Shown: positions 55,684-62,720 of the stretch, in pieces | How the letters are laid out: the number at the start of each line of letters is the position of its first letter | Numbering within the stretch: position 1 is the stretch's first letter | From: Nitratireductor sp. XY-223 | GTDB taxonomy: Bacteria; Pseudomonadota; Alphaproteobacteria; Rhizobiales; Rhizobiaceae | Assembly (NCBI RefSeq): GCF_004959855.1 | Contig: NZ_SPNT01000008.1 | Location: 1-64,000, forward strand | DNA length: 64,000 bases | Direction of reading: 5' to 3' | Notes under the pieces: generated by a model | Database searches by the model: none | What the model was told of the DNA's origin: nothing | Seen by the model: the letters and a program-made list of their open reading frames with translations, nothing else | Made by a program: the position numbers and the translations under genes

Positions 55684-56562
55684 TCAACTCCGATCCAGAT
55701 TGCGGGCGTATTCGAGGATCTCGTTCGCCGTCTTGACATGAGCGTGATCGATATGTTCGCCCCTGAAGACGACCGCGGCCTTTCCTTCGGCCTGCGCGCG
55801 CCCGAAGGCGGCGATCATGTCCGTGTAATATTCAATGTCCTGCTGCGATGGTGAGAAGGCAGCGTTGATTACCGGTACATTGGACGGGTGCAGAGCCAGT
55901 TCGCCATGAAAGCCAAGCTGGCGGTTGAATGCAGCCCAACTTGAAAGTCCCTTCAGGTCGTGGACGTCCTGCCAAAGGCCGCCGATGGCAAGTTTTCCAG
56001 CCGCGCGCGCCGCAGCGACCGCACTTGAACGCAAATAAAGAGTCTCCAGACCTTCCAGCGACCACTGAAATCCGAGTGACCTTGAAACATCGCCGTTTTT
56101 AGAACTCGCCGCGATCAACAGCGCGACACGCGGGTGACGCGCTATTTCGCGGGCAAGAACAAGCGAATTCGCAGTCTCAAGCACGGCTGCGAACACGATA
56201 CTATTCAAAGGCAATCCAGCGCGGCTCTCGGCTTCGCTCACCATTGCATGCGCGACATCTATGTCGGACATGTCATTGGGCTTCGGCAGCACGATGCCTT
56301 CCAGGCCCGGCTGCGCCAGGCGGAGAATCTCATTGAAATCGTAAATATGCACCAGGCGATTGATGCGAACGTAGACACGCTGCCCCGCCCGTGACAGTTC
56401 CTTGACCTTGTCGGCGGCCACCGCGAGCGCCTCTGCCTTTGCGCTTGCGGGAACACTGTCTTCCAGGTCCAAAATTATGGCATCCGCGCCGCTATGAGCC
56501 GCTTTGTCGATCCAGCCTGGCTTGCTTGCGGGTGTAAAGAGTAATGATCGAATAGTACGCAT
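55684..56562 (-). CDS. CitE-like CoA-ester lyase (HpcH/HpaI family)
   Basis: The protein has 292 residues from ATG 56562. The TIM-barrel lyase segments are MRTIRSLLFTPASKPGW, ADAIILDLEDSVPASAKAEAL, VYVRINRLVHIYDF, GIVLPKPNDMSDID, FAAVLETANSLVLAREIARHPRV and the C-terminal LGFHGELALHPSNVPVINAAF. The usual GAEDL metal loop is changed to SSKNGDVSRSLG, so only one acidic ligand is obvious. Relatives cleave citramalyl-, malyl- or methylmalyl-CoA. It is nearly fused to the MaoC gene downstream and lies 8 bp after the dehydrogenase gene. Confidence 0.88.
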   Translation of the reverse strand: MRTIRSLLFTPASKPGWIDKAAHSGADAIILDLEDSVPASAKAEALAVAADKVKELSRAGQRVYVRINRLVHIYDFNEILRLAQPGLEGIVLPKPNDMSDIDVAHAMVSEAESRAGLPLNSIVFAAVLETANSLVLAREIARHPRVALLIAASSKNGDVSRSLGFQWSLEGLETLYLRSSAVAAARAAGKLAIGGLWQDVHDLKGLSSWAAFNRQLGFHGELALHPSNVPVINAAFSPSQQDIEYYTDMIAAFGRAQAEGKAAVVFRGEHIDHAHVKTANEILEYARNLDRS

Positions 56563-56570
56563 GAAGATAA

Positions 56571-57734
56571 CTAGTATGATTTTGGAAGATCTAGGATTTT
56601 TTCTGCGATGTTGCACAGGATTAACTGCGGACTTACTGGCGCAATGCGCAGTATCATGATTTCCCGAAGCAGCCGTTCCACGTGATATTCTTTCGCGTAG
56701 CCGAAACCGCCATGGGTCAGCACTGCGTTTTCACATGCCGTGAATGCGGATTCGGACGCCATCAGCTTGGCGGCGTTAGCTTCCGGGCCGCAGGAAATCC
56801 CCGCGTCGTAAAGTCGGGCAGCATTGAATGTCAGCAGGTTCGAAGCCTCGAGCTCCACCCATGAACGCGCCAGCGGGTGCTGTATGCCCTGGTTGGCGCC
56901 GATCGGCCGACCAAACACGACCCTTTCGCGTGCGTAGCGTGCGGCACGCGAAAGAGCCGATCGTCCTATGCCGACCGCTTCCGCAGAGACAAGGATGCGC
57001 TCGGGATTGATCCCGTGCAGAATGTACTTGAAGCCTTGCCCCTCCTCTCCGATCCGGTCTTCAACCGGAACCGGAAGCCCGTCGATGAAGAGCTCGTTTG
57101 AATCGACCGCTTTGCGGCCCATCTTGTCGATCTCGCGGACATCCACGTATTTTCGATCGAGCTTGGTATAAAAGAGGGAAAGCCCTTCCGTCGGTCGCTC
57201 CACCTCCTCAATCGGCGTGGTGCGGGCGATGATCATCATGTAGTCGGCGACCTGCGCCGTGGAAATCCAGACCTTCTGCCCGGAAATGTAGTAGGTGTCG
57301 CCTTTGCGAACGGCCTTCGTTTTCAGTTTTGTCGTGTTCAAGCCGGTGGTCGGCTCGGTAACTGCGAAGCATGCTTTTGCGTCACCGCTGATGAGCGGAG
57401 CCAGCATACGTTGCTTTTGTTCCTCGGTGCCGAATACGACAACGGGCTGCAATCCGAAAATATTGAGGTGAATGGATGATGCCGCGCTTAGGCCGCCGAC
57501 CTCGGCAACCTCCTGAAGCATTGCGGCCGCCTCGGTAATACCCAATCCCGATCCGCCATACTCCTCGGGCATGGCGATCCCAAGCCATCCTCCGCGGGCC
57601 ATTTCCTTATAGAAATCTTCCGGAAACCCGCCCTTGGTGTCGAGATTCAGCCAGTATTCATCGTCGAACCGGGAGCAGAGCGCCTTGACCTGTTGACGGA
57701 TTTCCGAGTGCTGTTCCTCATTTGTGAAACTCAT
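56571..57734 (-). CDS. Acyl-CoA dehydrogenase (single-subunit type)
   Basis: This 387-residue dehydrogenase is complete in itself: LGIAMPEEYGGSGLGITEAAAML, the flavin loop CFAVTEPTTGLNTTKLKTKA, ISGQKVWISTAQVADYMMIIART, FGRPIGANQGIQHPLARSWVELEA and THGGFGYAKEYHVERLLREIMILRI, with the likely catalytic Glu in AKEYHVER. Unlike the two paired dehydrogenases of the island it has all family elements. It is the first gene of the long minus-strand run that continues with the CitE-like lyase, MaoC, synthetase and transferase genes. A regulon motif lies about 40 bp upstream. Confidence 0.93.
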   Translation of the reverse strand: MSFTNEEQHSEIRQQVKALCSRFDDEYWLNLDTKGGFPEDFYKEMARGGWLGIAMPEEYGGSGLGITEAAAMLQEVAEVGGLSAASSIHLNIFGLQPVVVFGTEEQKQRMLAPLISGDAKACFAVTEPTTGLNTTKLKTKAVRKGDTYYISGQKVWISTAQVADYMMIIARTTPIEEVERPTEGLSLFYTKLDRKYVDVREIDKMGRKAVDSNELFIDGLPVPVEDRIGEEGQGFKYILHGINPERILVSAEAVGIGRSALSRAARYARERVVFGRPIGANQGIQHPLARSWVELEASNLLTFNAARLYDAGISCGPEANAAKLMASESAFTACENAVLTHGGFGYAKEYHVERLLREIMILRIAPVSPQLILCNIAEKILDLPKSY

Positions 57735-57775
57735 GGATGCCGTGCCCTGTCTGGAAATTGCGGTTCAACTGTTCG

Positions 57776-57813
57776 TTCTGATATATGAATTTATTTCTTA
57801 TATACGATCACAA
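57776..57813 (-). promoter_or_regulatory. Island regulon motif upstream of the acyl-CoA dehydrogenase run
   Basis: TTCTGATATATGAATTTATT continues as TCTTATATACGATCACAA. It aligns over its whole length with the copies at 47159 and 49766. It lies about 40-80 bp before the dehydrogenase ATG at 57734. Confidence 0.6.
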
Positions 57814-58281
57814 AAGACCCTGATATGTCAATAGGGCGGGAAAACTGCGGCCCGGATCCATAACTCATTTACAGAATTCGACGAACTGCAATCACGGCCG
57901 CCTCTGCACGCCAGAGCGTTTTCTAAATCGGCAACCGAGACAGTTGAGGGCGAGACAGATGTAAGGTCCGGCGCGATGTTGGAAGCGCGATAAGAAGCTG
58001 CTTTTATATTATAATTCCCTGCGCGCCCGGCCACATGGTTTTCGAAGCAATACGCGTCTGGGCTGCCAGTGTGGACCGAATGCTACAGAACCAGAAAACG
58101 ATCCCATTCAGTCATCTCGGCCCGGAGAGACCAACAAGCCCCGAGGCGGTACGACAATGGCTCCGGGACGGTTTTCCTTATGCCACGTCGATCCGCCCTC
58201 CGGACTCAATTGCATAAATATGCTCGCATAACTTGAGGAGATTTTCGGGTTTAGGCCGACATTCCTCCACTAATTCGATCG

Positions 58282-58300
58282 CAGATTTCGTATATTAGTC
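58282..58300 (+). promoter_or_regulatory. Operator candidate shared with the first dehydrogenase operon
   Basis: CAGATTTCGTATATTAGTC matches CAGATTTCGTATAGCAGTC at 34261-34279 in 17 of 19 positions. Both precede plus-strand genes of the island by 190-350 bp. It contains the TTCGTATA half-site found in the longer regulon motif. Confidence 0.6.
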
Positions 58301-58629
58301 CATTTTCCGTATTTACGGTTGACAGATGGCCGATAGCCCATGGTACTTAAGGCAGACGTGACCGCCTCAAAGGGGAAAGCAATGACGGCCGGATCGATTA
58401 ATGCGTGGCAAAAGGCATCGAAATTGAAGCCGATCGGGCAAGCCCGTTTCAAGCACAGGCAGGTGATCGGCCACCCTGCCACTGCCCTGATCATCAGAAA
58501 CTTCTGCTCGTCACAGCCACCACGTTCATTTGCAACCGGTTCGGCATTTGGGTGGCTTGATCTGCATATGCATCACGAGATTTCGGGTTCCCGAATGCGC
58601 ATTCCAAACTGGTTTGGATAGGACTGAAA

Positions 58630-59454
58630 ATGACCGAAAAAGTAATTGAGACGGGTACACCAACGCTGATTTGCTCGGTTTCGAATCGTGTCGCGACCAT
58701 CGCTTTCAACTACCCGGAAAAGAAAAATGCCATGGCGCGCGAGATGATGAGCGCGCTTGGTGAAACACTGACGAGGATCGAAAGCGACAGCGACATAAGA
58801 ACAGTCGTGCTGACCGGCAAGGGCGGGGCGTTCTGCTCCGGCGGCGATGTGGGTGGCATGGGCAGTGCTTTGGGAGGTGGCCGGGAACCGGACGCCGAGG
58901 CCTTGATCGCACACATCCGAAAATCGCAGACAGCCGGCACCTTCCGCATATACGAATTTCCCAAACCGGTGATTGCCGCCTTGCCCGGTGCAGCCGCCGG
59001 AGCCGGCATGTCGCTGGCACTGGCCTGTGACATCCGGGTGTGCGCCGAAAGCGGGTTCCTGCTTCCGGCTTTCGGAAAAATCGGACTGAGTGGGGATCAC
59101 GGCGGCAGCTGGCTTCTCAGCCGGCTTGTCGGACCGGGAAGGGCACGCGAGATCTATTTCACCAACCGCAGGATTCTGCCGGACGAAGGTCTTGCCCTTG
59201 GCCTTTTCAACCAGGTGGTGCCCGATGAGGAACTCGTGTCGGCAACGAAGGAACTCGCCGAGAAAATCGCCGGGTTTGCTCCCCTGGCGCTGCGGTACAT
59301 GAAAGAAAATCACAATCGCGCCGGTTTTTGCGATTTCCGGACCGCGCTGGACTGGGAGGCCGACAGGATGATCCGAACGATGTTGAGCGAAGATCATCGC
59401 GAGGGTGTAAGAGCTTTTGCGGAAAAACGGCCACCGGAGTTCGGAAAGCACTGA
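58630..59454 (+). CDS. Enoyl-CoA hydratase/isomerase-family protein (crotonase), second
   Basis: This 274-residue crotonase-fold protein shows RVATIAFNYPEKKNAMAREMM, VVLTGKGGAFCSGGDVGGMG (oxyanion strand), VIAALPGAAAGAGMSLALACDIRV and LPAFGKIGLSGDHGGSWLLSRLVG. The GDHGG segment replaces the PxxGG pattern of ordinary hydratases, and the usual glutamate is absent, so isomerisation or ring or C-C bond cleavage are alternatives to hydration. It stands alone at the right end of the island and is preceded by a putative operator. Confidence 0.9.
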   Translation: MTEKVIETGTPTLICSVSNRVATIAFNYPEKKNAMAREMMSALGETLTRIESDSDIRTVVLTGKGGAFCSGGDVGGMGSALGGGREPDAEALIAHIRKSQTAGTFRIYEFPKPVIAALPGAAAGAGMSLALACDIRVCAESGFLLPAFGKIGLSGDHGGSWLLSRLVGPGRAREIYFTNRRILPDEGLALGLFNQVVPDEELVSATKELAEKIAGFAPLALRYMKENHNRAGFCDFRTALDWEADRMIRTMLSEDHREGVRAFAEKRPPEFGKH

Positions 59455-59657
59455 ACGCGGAAAGTCCGACGTCGAGCCTCGCGCCGAATTCCGAGCGAAG
59501 GCCGGTTCGCGCAGCAGAGCTAATTCTAGGATTTGAACTGCAATGCCTGTTCGACAAAGTTGGCAAAATTTCCAGTCGTGCGCTTAGCGATTGCCCACGA
59601 TTTTTTTGTTTGCGGGGCCAGGGGAATAAATAAAGCAATTTCAGTAATTTAGAAATA

Positions 59658-59675
59658 TGACGGTATATCTGACGG
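59658..59675. other. Right arm-type motif of the island
   Basis: TGACGGTATATCTGACGG differs by one base from 33199-33216 and has the same orientation. It is followed by a further TAT. It lies 68 bp inside the right direct repeat, mirroring the 67-bp distance on the left. Confidence 0.5.
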
Positions 59676-59743
59676 TATGCGCGAATTGTCGCAGAAATAT
59701 CTGCAATAATATCAACAGATTACCGGTCCAATTGATCATCGAA

Positions 59744-59895
59744 TGGGAGTGAGGAGCGGTTGAAGTGCGCAGCGCTTCAACGGAAAGGTCCAGTGGACCT
59801 TTTCGAGCGACGAACGCCCTGAGAGCTGTGCTCGAAGGGCTAGCGCGTGGATCCGTGTTAATGGCAGTTGACCAGTGTTCTCACAAGCAATTGAT
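59744..59895. repeat. Right direct repeat (attR candidate)
   Basis: This is the second copy of the 152-bp repeat at 32980-33131, with about 13 substitutions and no gap. The bases just before it (ATCGAATGGGAGTGA, 59738-59752, overlapping its start) read Ile-Glu-Trp-Glu-stop, the GuaA C-terminus in synonymous codons. It also keeps the guaA terminator hairpins. It marks the right end of the island. Confidence 0.7.
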
Positions 59896-60061
59896 TATAT
59901 GTCTTCTGGGGACTATGAGTTTTGTCGTAACTGTCGGATTAACGCACGGCGGACTGTTTGCAACCACCGCCAACAGGAGAATGCGGTTTCTAATCCTGCC
60001 CCGCCGGCATTCCCTTTATTGTCGCCGAGATCTGAGGCTGTAAAAAAATGGCAGAGAATAG

Positions 60062-60086
60062 GGTCAGCCCCCAGTTCGGGCTGACC
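60062..60086 (-). terminator. Terminator-like hairpin after the tctC-type gene
   Basis: GGTCAGCCC (60062-60070) pairs with GGGCTGACC (60078-60086) around 7 nt. On the minus strand a run of seven T (60042-60048) follows 13 nt later. It probably ends the minus-strand transporter operon. Confidence 0.6.
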
Positions 60087-60105
60087 AGATGACACACAAA
60101 TTCTG

Positions 60106-61191
60106 TTACCTGCGTGCCTGCTCGGAATAGGATTTCAGAAACTCAATTGTTTCCGCATCGGTCTCCATGAGCGCGTTGAATTTCGCCTGTGCATCCGCGC
60201 CCGACAATCCAACCGGGACGAAACCGGCTATTTTCTTGAAGTCTTCCTGAAATAGCGGGTCTTCCAGGGTCGCTGCAAAAGCCTCCCGCAGCGCAGCCAC
60301 CGTTTCTGCCGGCGCGCCCTTGGGGATCACGACGGCCCGAAGCGCTGTGGCGCGGATCTGGCCGATGACACGCAGAACGTCATATTCCGGCCCGGATGGT
60401 TTCTTGCCGAATTGTGCCTCATAAAACTCGTCGAAGGTTGGAACGTCTGAAAGGCTTCCGGGCGCCCGTTGCATGGTGCCGTCCTCGGAAGGCACGCCCA
60501 GGGAATAAAGCGGGATCGACTGGCCGGTGTCAACGAGATTGGGAACAACCCGTGAGATATAGCCGGTCATCGAGTCGGCCGTCATATCCACATCCCCCTT
60601 CAGCAAGGCGGCGCGGATTTTGCCCGCGGATTTGTACCCTGTAACGTTCTCGTATTCGACACCAAGGAGATCCAGCGTGGTGCGCAGCATCAGGTCCTTG
60701 GCGCTTGCCGGACCGTGCCCCGCGCTTTTGATCGGCTCGTCCAGCGTGAAGATGTCGGTCGGTTCCTTCAGATTGTCGGAGGTCCGGATGTGGAAGATGA
60801 AGTCTTCCGGGATGCCGCCGATGAAATCGAAATCCCCATGGGACACGGTCAACGCCTCATCCCCCACGATCTCGGCCATCAGGGTCACGGAAAAGACACC
60901 GATATTGTACCCGTCATTCGGGACGGCGCTGCCGACATAATTGATCCCGACGATCCCGCCGGCACCGGGTTTGTTGTTGAAGACCACGCGCGGCTCTCCC
61001 GGCAGATGGCGTTCCATATGGGAGAGCAGCGAACGGGCCGTGATGTCCGTGTTGCCGCCAACACCAAAATTGATGAACACGTTCAGCGGCTTTCGGTCGT
61101 ACGGGCCGTCCGCCAAGGCGCTGGTGCCCATGGACACCGTACCCGCGATAACGATCACTGCGGATGCCAGGATTGTCCTAAGTCTCTTCAT
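60106..61191 (-). CDS. Tripartite tricarboxylate transporter binding protein (TctC/Bug family)
   Basis: The protein has 361 residues from ATG 61191, with GGAGGAG about 9 nt upstream. The signal peptide is MKRLRTILASAVIVIAGTVS with cleavage after ALA near residue 28. The mature protein follows the Bug pattern: NVFINFGVGGNTDITARSLLSHMERHLPG, VVFNNKPGAGGIVGINYV and a C-terminal VVIPKGAPAETVAALREAF. It captures a carboxylate for the TctAB permease encoded two genes upstream (62721-64000). It sits outside the right repeat, so it is either native sequence or a further island. Confidence 0.88.
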   Translation of the reverse strand: MKRLRTILASAVIVIAGTVSMGTSALADGPYDRKPLNVFINFGVGGNTDITARSLLSHMERHLPGEPRVVFNNKPGAGGIVGINYVGSAVPNDGYNIGVFSVTLMAEIVGDEALTVSHGDFDFIGGIPEDFIFHIRTSDNLKEPTDIFTLDEPIKSAGHGPASAKDLMLRTTLDLLGVEYENVTGYKSAGKIRAALLKGDVDMTADSMTGYISRVVPNLVDTGQSIPLYSLGVPSEDGTMQRAPGSLSDVPTFDEFYEAQFGKKPSGPEYDVLRVIGQIRATALRAVVIPKGAPAETVAALREAFAATLEDPLFQEDFKKIAGFVPVGLSGADAQAKFNALMETDAETIEFLKSYSEQARR

Positions 61192-61263
61192 TGTAACTCC
61201 TCCTGTGTTTTGCAATGAGATTTGCAGATTGCGGATTGTTCCGCTTCTATCGGCCAAGGACCG

Positions 61264-62712
61264 CTAGAGGGTCGGTGGCGGTGTGCCGCTCATTCCTCCT
61301 GTTGCAATCACGGCGGCGGCGCCACCGTGCCGATCGACAACGGCTTCCTGGTCACGGTTGGCCCGCTCATCCACGTGCTCGGGATCGCAGATGCGCCGAA
61401 GCTCCGCCTCCAGGCGCGCGCAGACGTCCTGGTGTTGGTCGCTGCGGCCCAGGTCGGTCAGTTCGTCAGGGTCGTCGGTCAGGTTGTAAAGCTGCGGTGG
61501 CAGGCCGACGTAGTAGATGAATTTCCAGGAGCCTTGCCGCAGCATGAATGCGCCGGACTTCGCGCCCATCGCATGGTATTCGGAAAAAACCGCACGGTTC
61601 TCGTTGTCCGGTTCTGCGACAATGTCCATCAGGGATCGACCGGGCAGGGATGTGTCGTCTTCAGCCGCATCCCCCGCCGTTTGAACGATGGTGGGGTAGA
61701 TATCGGTCAGGTTGATCGCTGTCCTGCAGACGTGGTTTTGCGGCACGTCAGGGCCGGCCATTATGAACGGGACGCCCACCGATTCTTCGAAGAAATTGGA
61801 TTTGCCCCAAAGCGCACGCTCGCCAATGTTGTCGCCGTGGTCGCTGGTGTAGATGGTCAGTGTGTTGTCGGCGAGGTTCGACCGCTCGAGCGCATCAAGA
61901 ACGCGGCCGATATTGTGATCCATAAAGCTGACCAGCGCATAGTAGGATGCGAGCGCTATTTTCGTGCGGTCTTCGGTAAAATTGTCGAACAGAATGCACT
62001 GCCGCATGGCCGCATGCCATTTATGCTCATTTTCCGGAACCGGTTTTGAAGGGAAAAGACCCTGATCCGCATAGATTTCATAGAATTCGGGTGGGGCGAT
62101 CAACGGGAAGTGCGGGGCAATGAGCGAGACGAAAAGCGTCCATGGCGGATCATCCGGCGTCCTTTTGCAAAGGAACTCGACCGCCTGGTCGGTGATTTGA
62201 GTATCGTAGCGAATGTATCGCGTATCGCCCGGCCCGATGTTCTTTGCCATGTTGCGCGATTTGGGTCGCAGTGGCAGGGGTTTGCGGACCGACCCCAGGA
62301 TATCGCCGACACCATTGATGACATGCATCGGGATTTGCGTGAAGCCGAACCCGCCATCGCAATCATTGTCCCGGTAGTGGAGCTTGCCGATGGAGCCGAC
62401 TTCGCGCCCCATGCCCCGCAGGACATGCGCCCAGGAGTTGGGTGTGCCTTCATAGGGGTGCGCGTTGTCCCAATGTCCGGTCTGGTGGATGTAGCGCCCT
62501 GTGGCGATCGAAGCGCGGGCAGGAACGCAGATCGGTGAGGGCGTGTAAGCATCGCTAAAGAGGGTGCCGCGTGCCGCCAGCCGATCGATGTTTGGCGTAC
62601 GGACATCCGCGTTTCCGTAGCAGCCGAGGACTTTGCGCGTATGCTCGTCCGACATCAAAATGAGTTGGTTGAGATGGGAATTGTCGGTTTGCTCTGACAC
62701 GTCAGGCCTCAT
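61264..62712 (-). CDS. Sulfatase, choline-sulfatase-like
   Basis: This 482-residue protein of the alkaline-phosphatase/sulfatase superfamily has the formylglycine signature CVPARAS (Cys62, Pro64, Arg66) in PSPICVPARASIATGRY. The metal site shows ILMSDEHTRKVLGCYGN near the N-terminus and TIYTSDHGDNIGERALWGKSNFFEESVGVPFIM near residue 300. There is no signal peptide, so it is probably cytoplasmic. It lies between the TctC and TctA-TctB genes with gaps of 8-72 bp, which suggests that the transporter imports a sulfate ester or its acid product. The organic substrate is unknown. Confidence 0.92.
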   Translation of the reverse strand: MRPDVSEQTDNSHLNQLILMSDEHTRKVLGCYGNADVRTPNIDRLAARGTLFSDAYTPSPICVPARASIATGRYIHQTGHWDNAHPYEGTPNSWAHVLRGMGREVGSIGKLHYRDNDCDGGFGFTQIPMHVINGVGDILGSVRKPLPLRPKSRNMAKNIGPGDTRYIRYDTQITDQAVEFLCKRTPDDPPWTLFVSLIAPHFPLIAPPEFYEIYADQGLFPSKPVPENEHKWHAAMRQCILFDNFTEDRTKIALASYYALVSFMDHNIGRVLDALERSNLADNTLTIYTSDHGDNIGERALWGKSNFFEESVGVPFIMAGPDVPQNHVCRTAINLTDIYPTIVQTAGDAAEDDTSLPGRSLMDIVAEPDNENRAVFSEYHAMGAKSGAFMLRQGSWKFIYYVGLPPQLYNLTDDPDELTDLGRSDQHQDVCARLEAELRRICDPEHVDERANRDQEAVVDRHGGAAAVIATGGMSGTPPPTL

Positions 62713-62720
62713 TCATTTGA

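Larger units (their letters stand above)
57735..58629. promoter_or_regulatory. Divergent intergenic region, dehydrogenase / crotonase
   Basis: Nearly 900 bp with no supported gene; open frames at 58035-58217 and 58340-58621 show no family features. The region contains the regulon motif near 57776-57813, the 19-bp element CAGATTTCGTATATTAGTC (58282-58300) shared with 34261-34279, and the palindrome CCGTA-TT-TACGG (58307-58318), followed by a -35-like TTGACA (58319-58324). An untranslated RNA cannot be excluded. Confidence 0.6.
59455..60105. other. Island right boundary, no gene
   Basis: About 650 bp with no supported coding sequence. It contains the right arm motif, the right direct repeat and a terminator-like hairpin of the next operon, each listed separately. 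Confidence 0.6.

Noticed and set aside
58307-58330. Palindrome followed by TTGACA as a full sigma-70 promoter
   Set aside because: The -35 is good but no convincing -10 lies 16-18 bp downstream, so it is noted only within the intergenic entry.
58035-58621. Two short open frames on the plus strand between the dehydrogenase and the crotonase
   Set aside because: No recognisable motif, no clear ribosome site, and the sequence around them looks regulatory.
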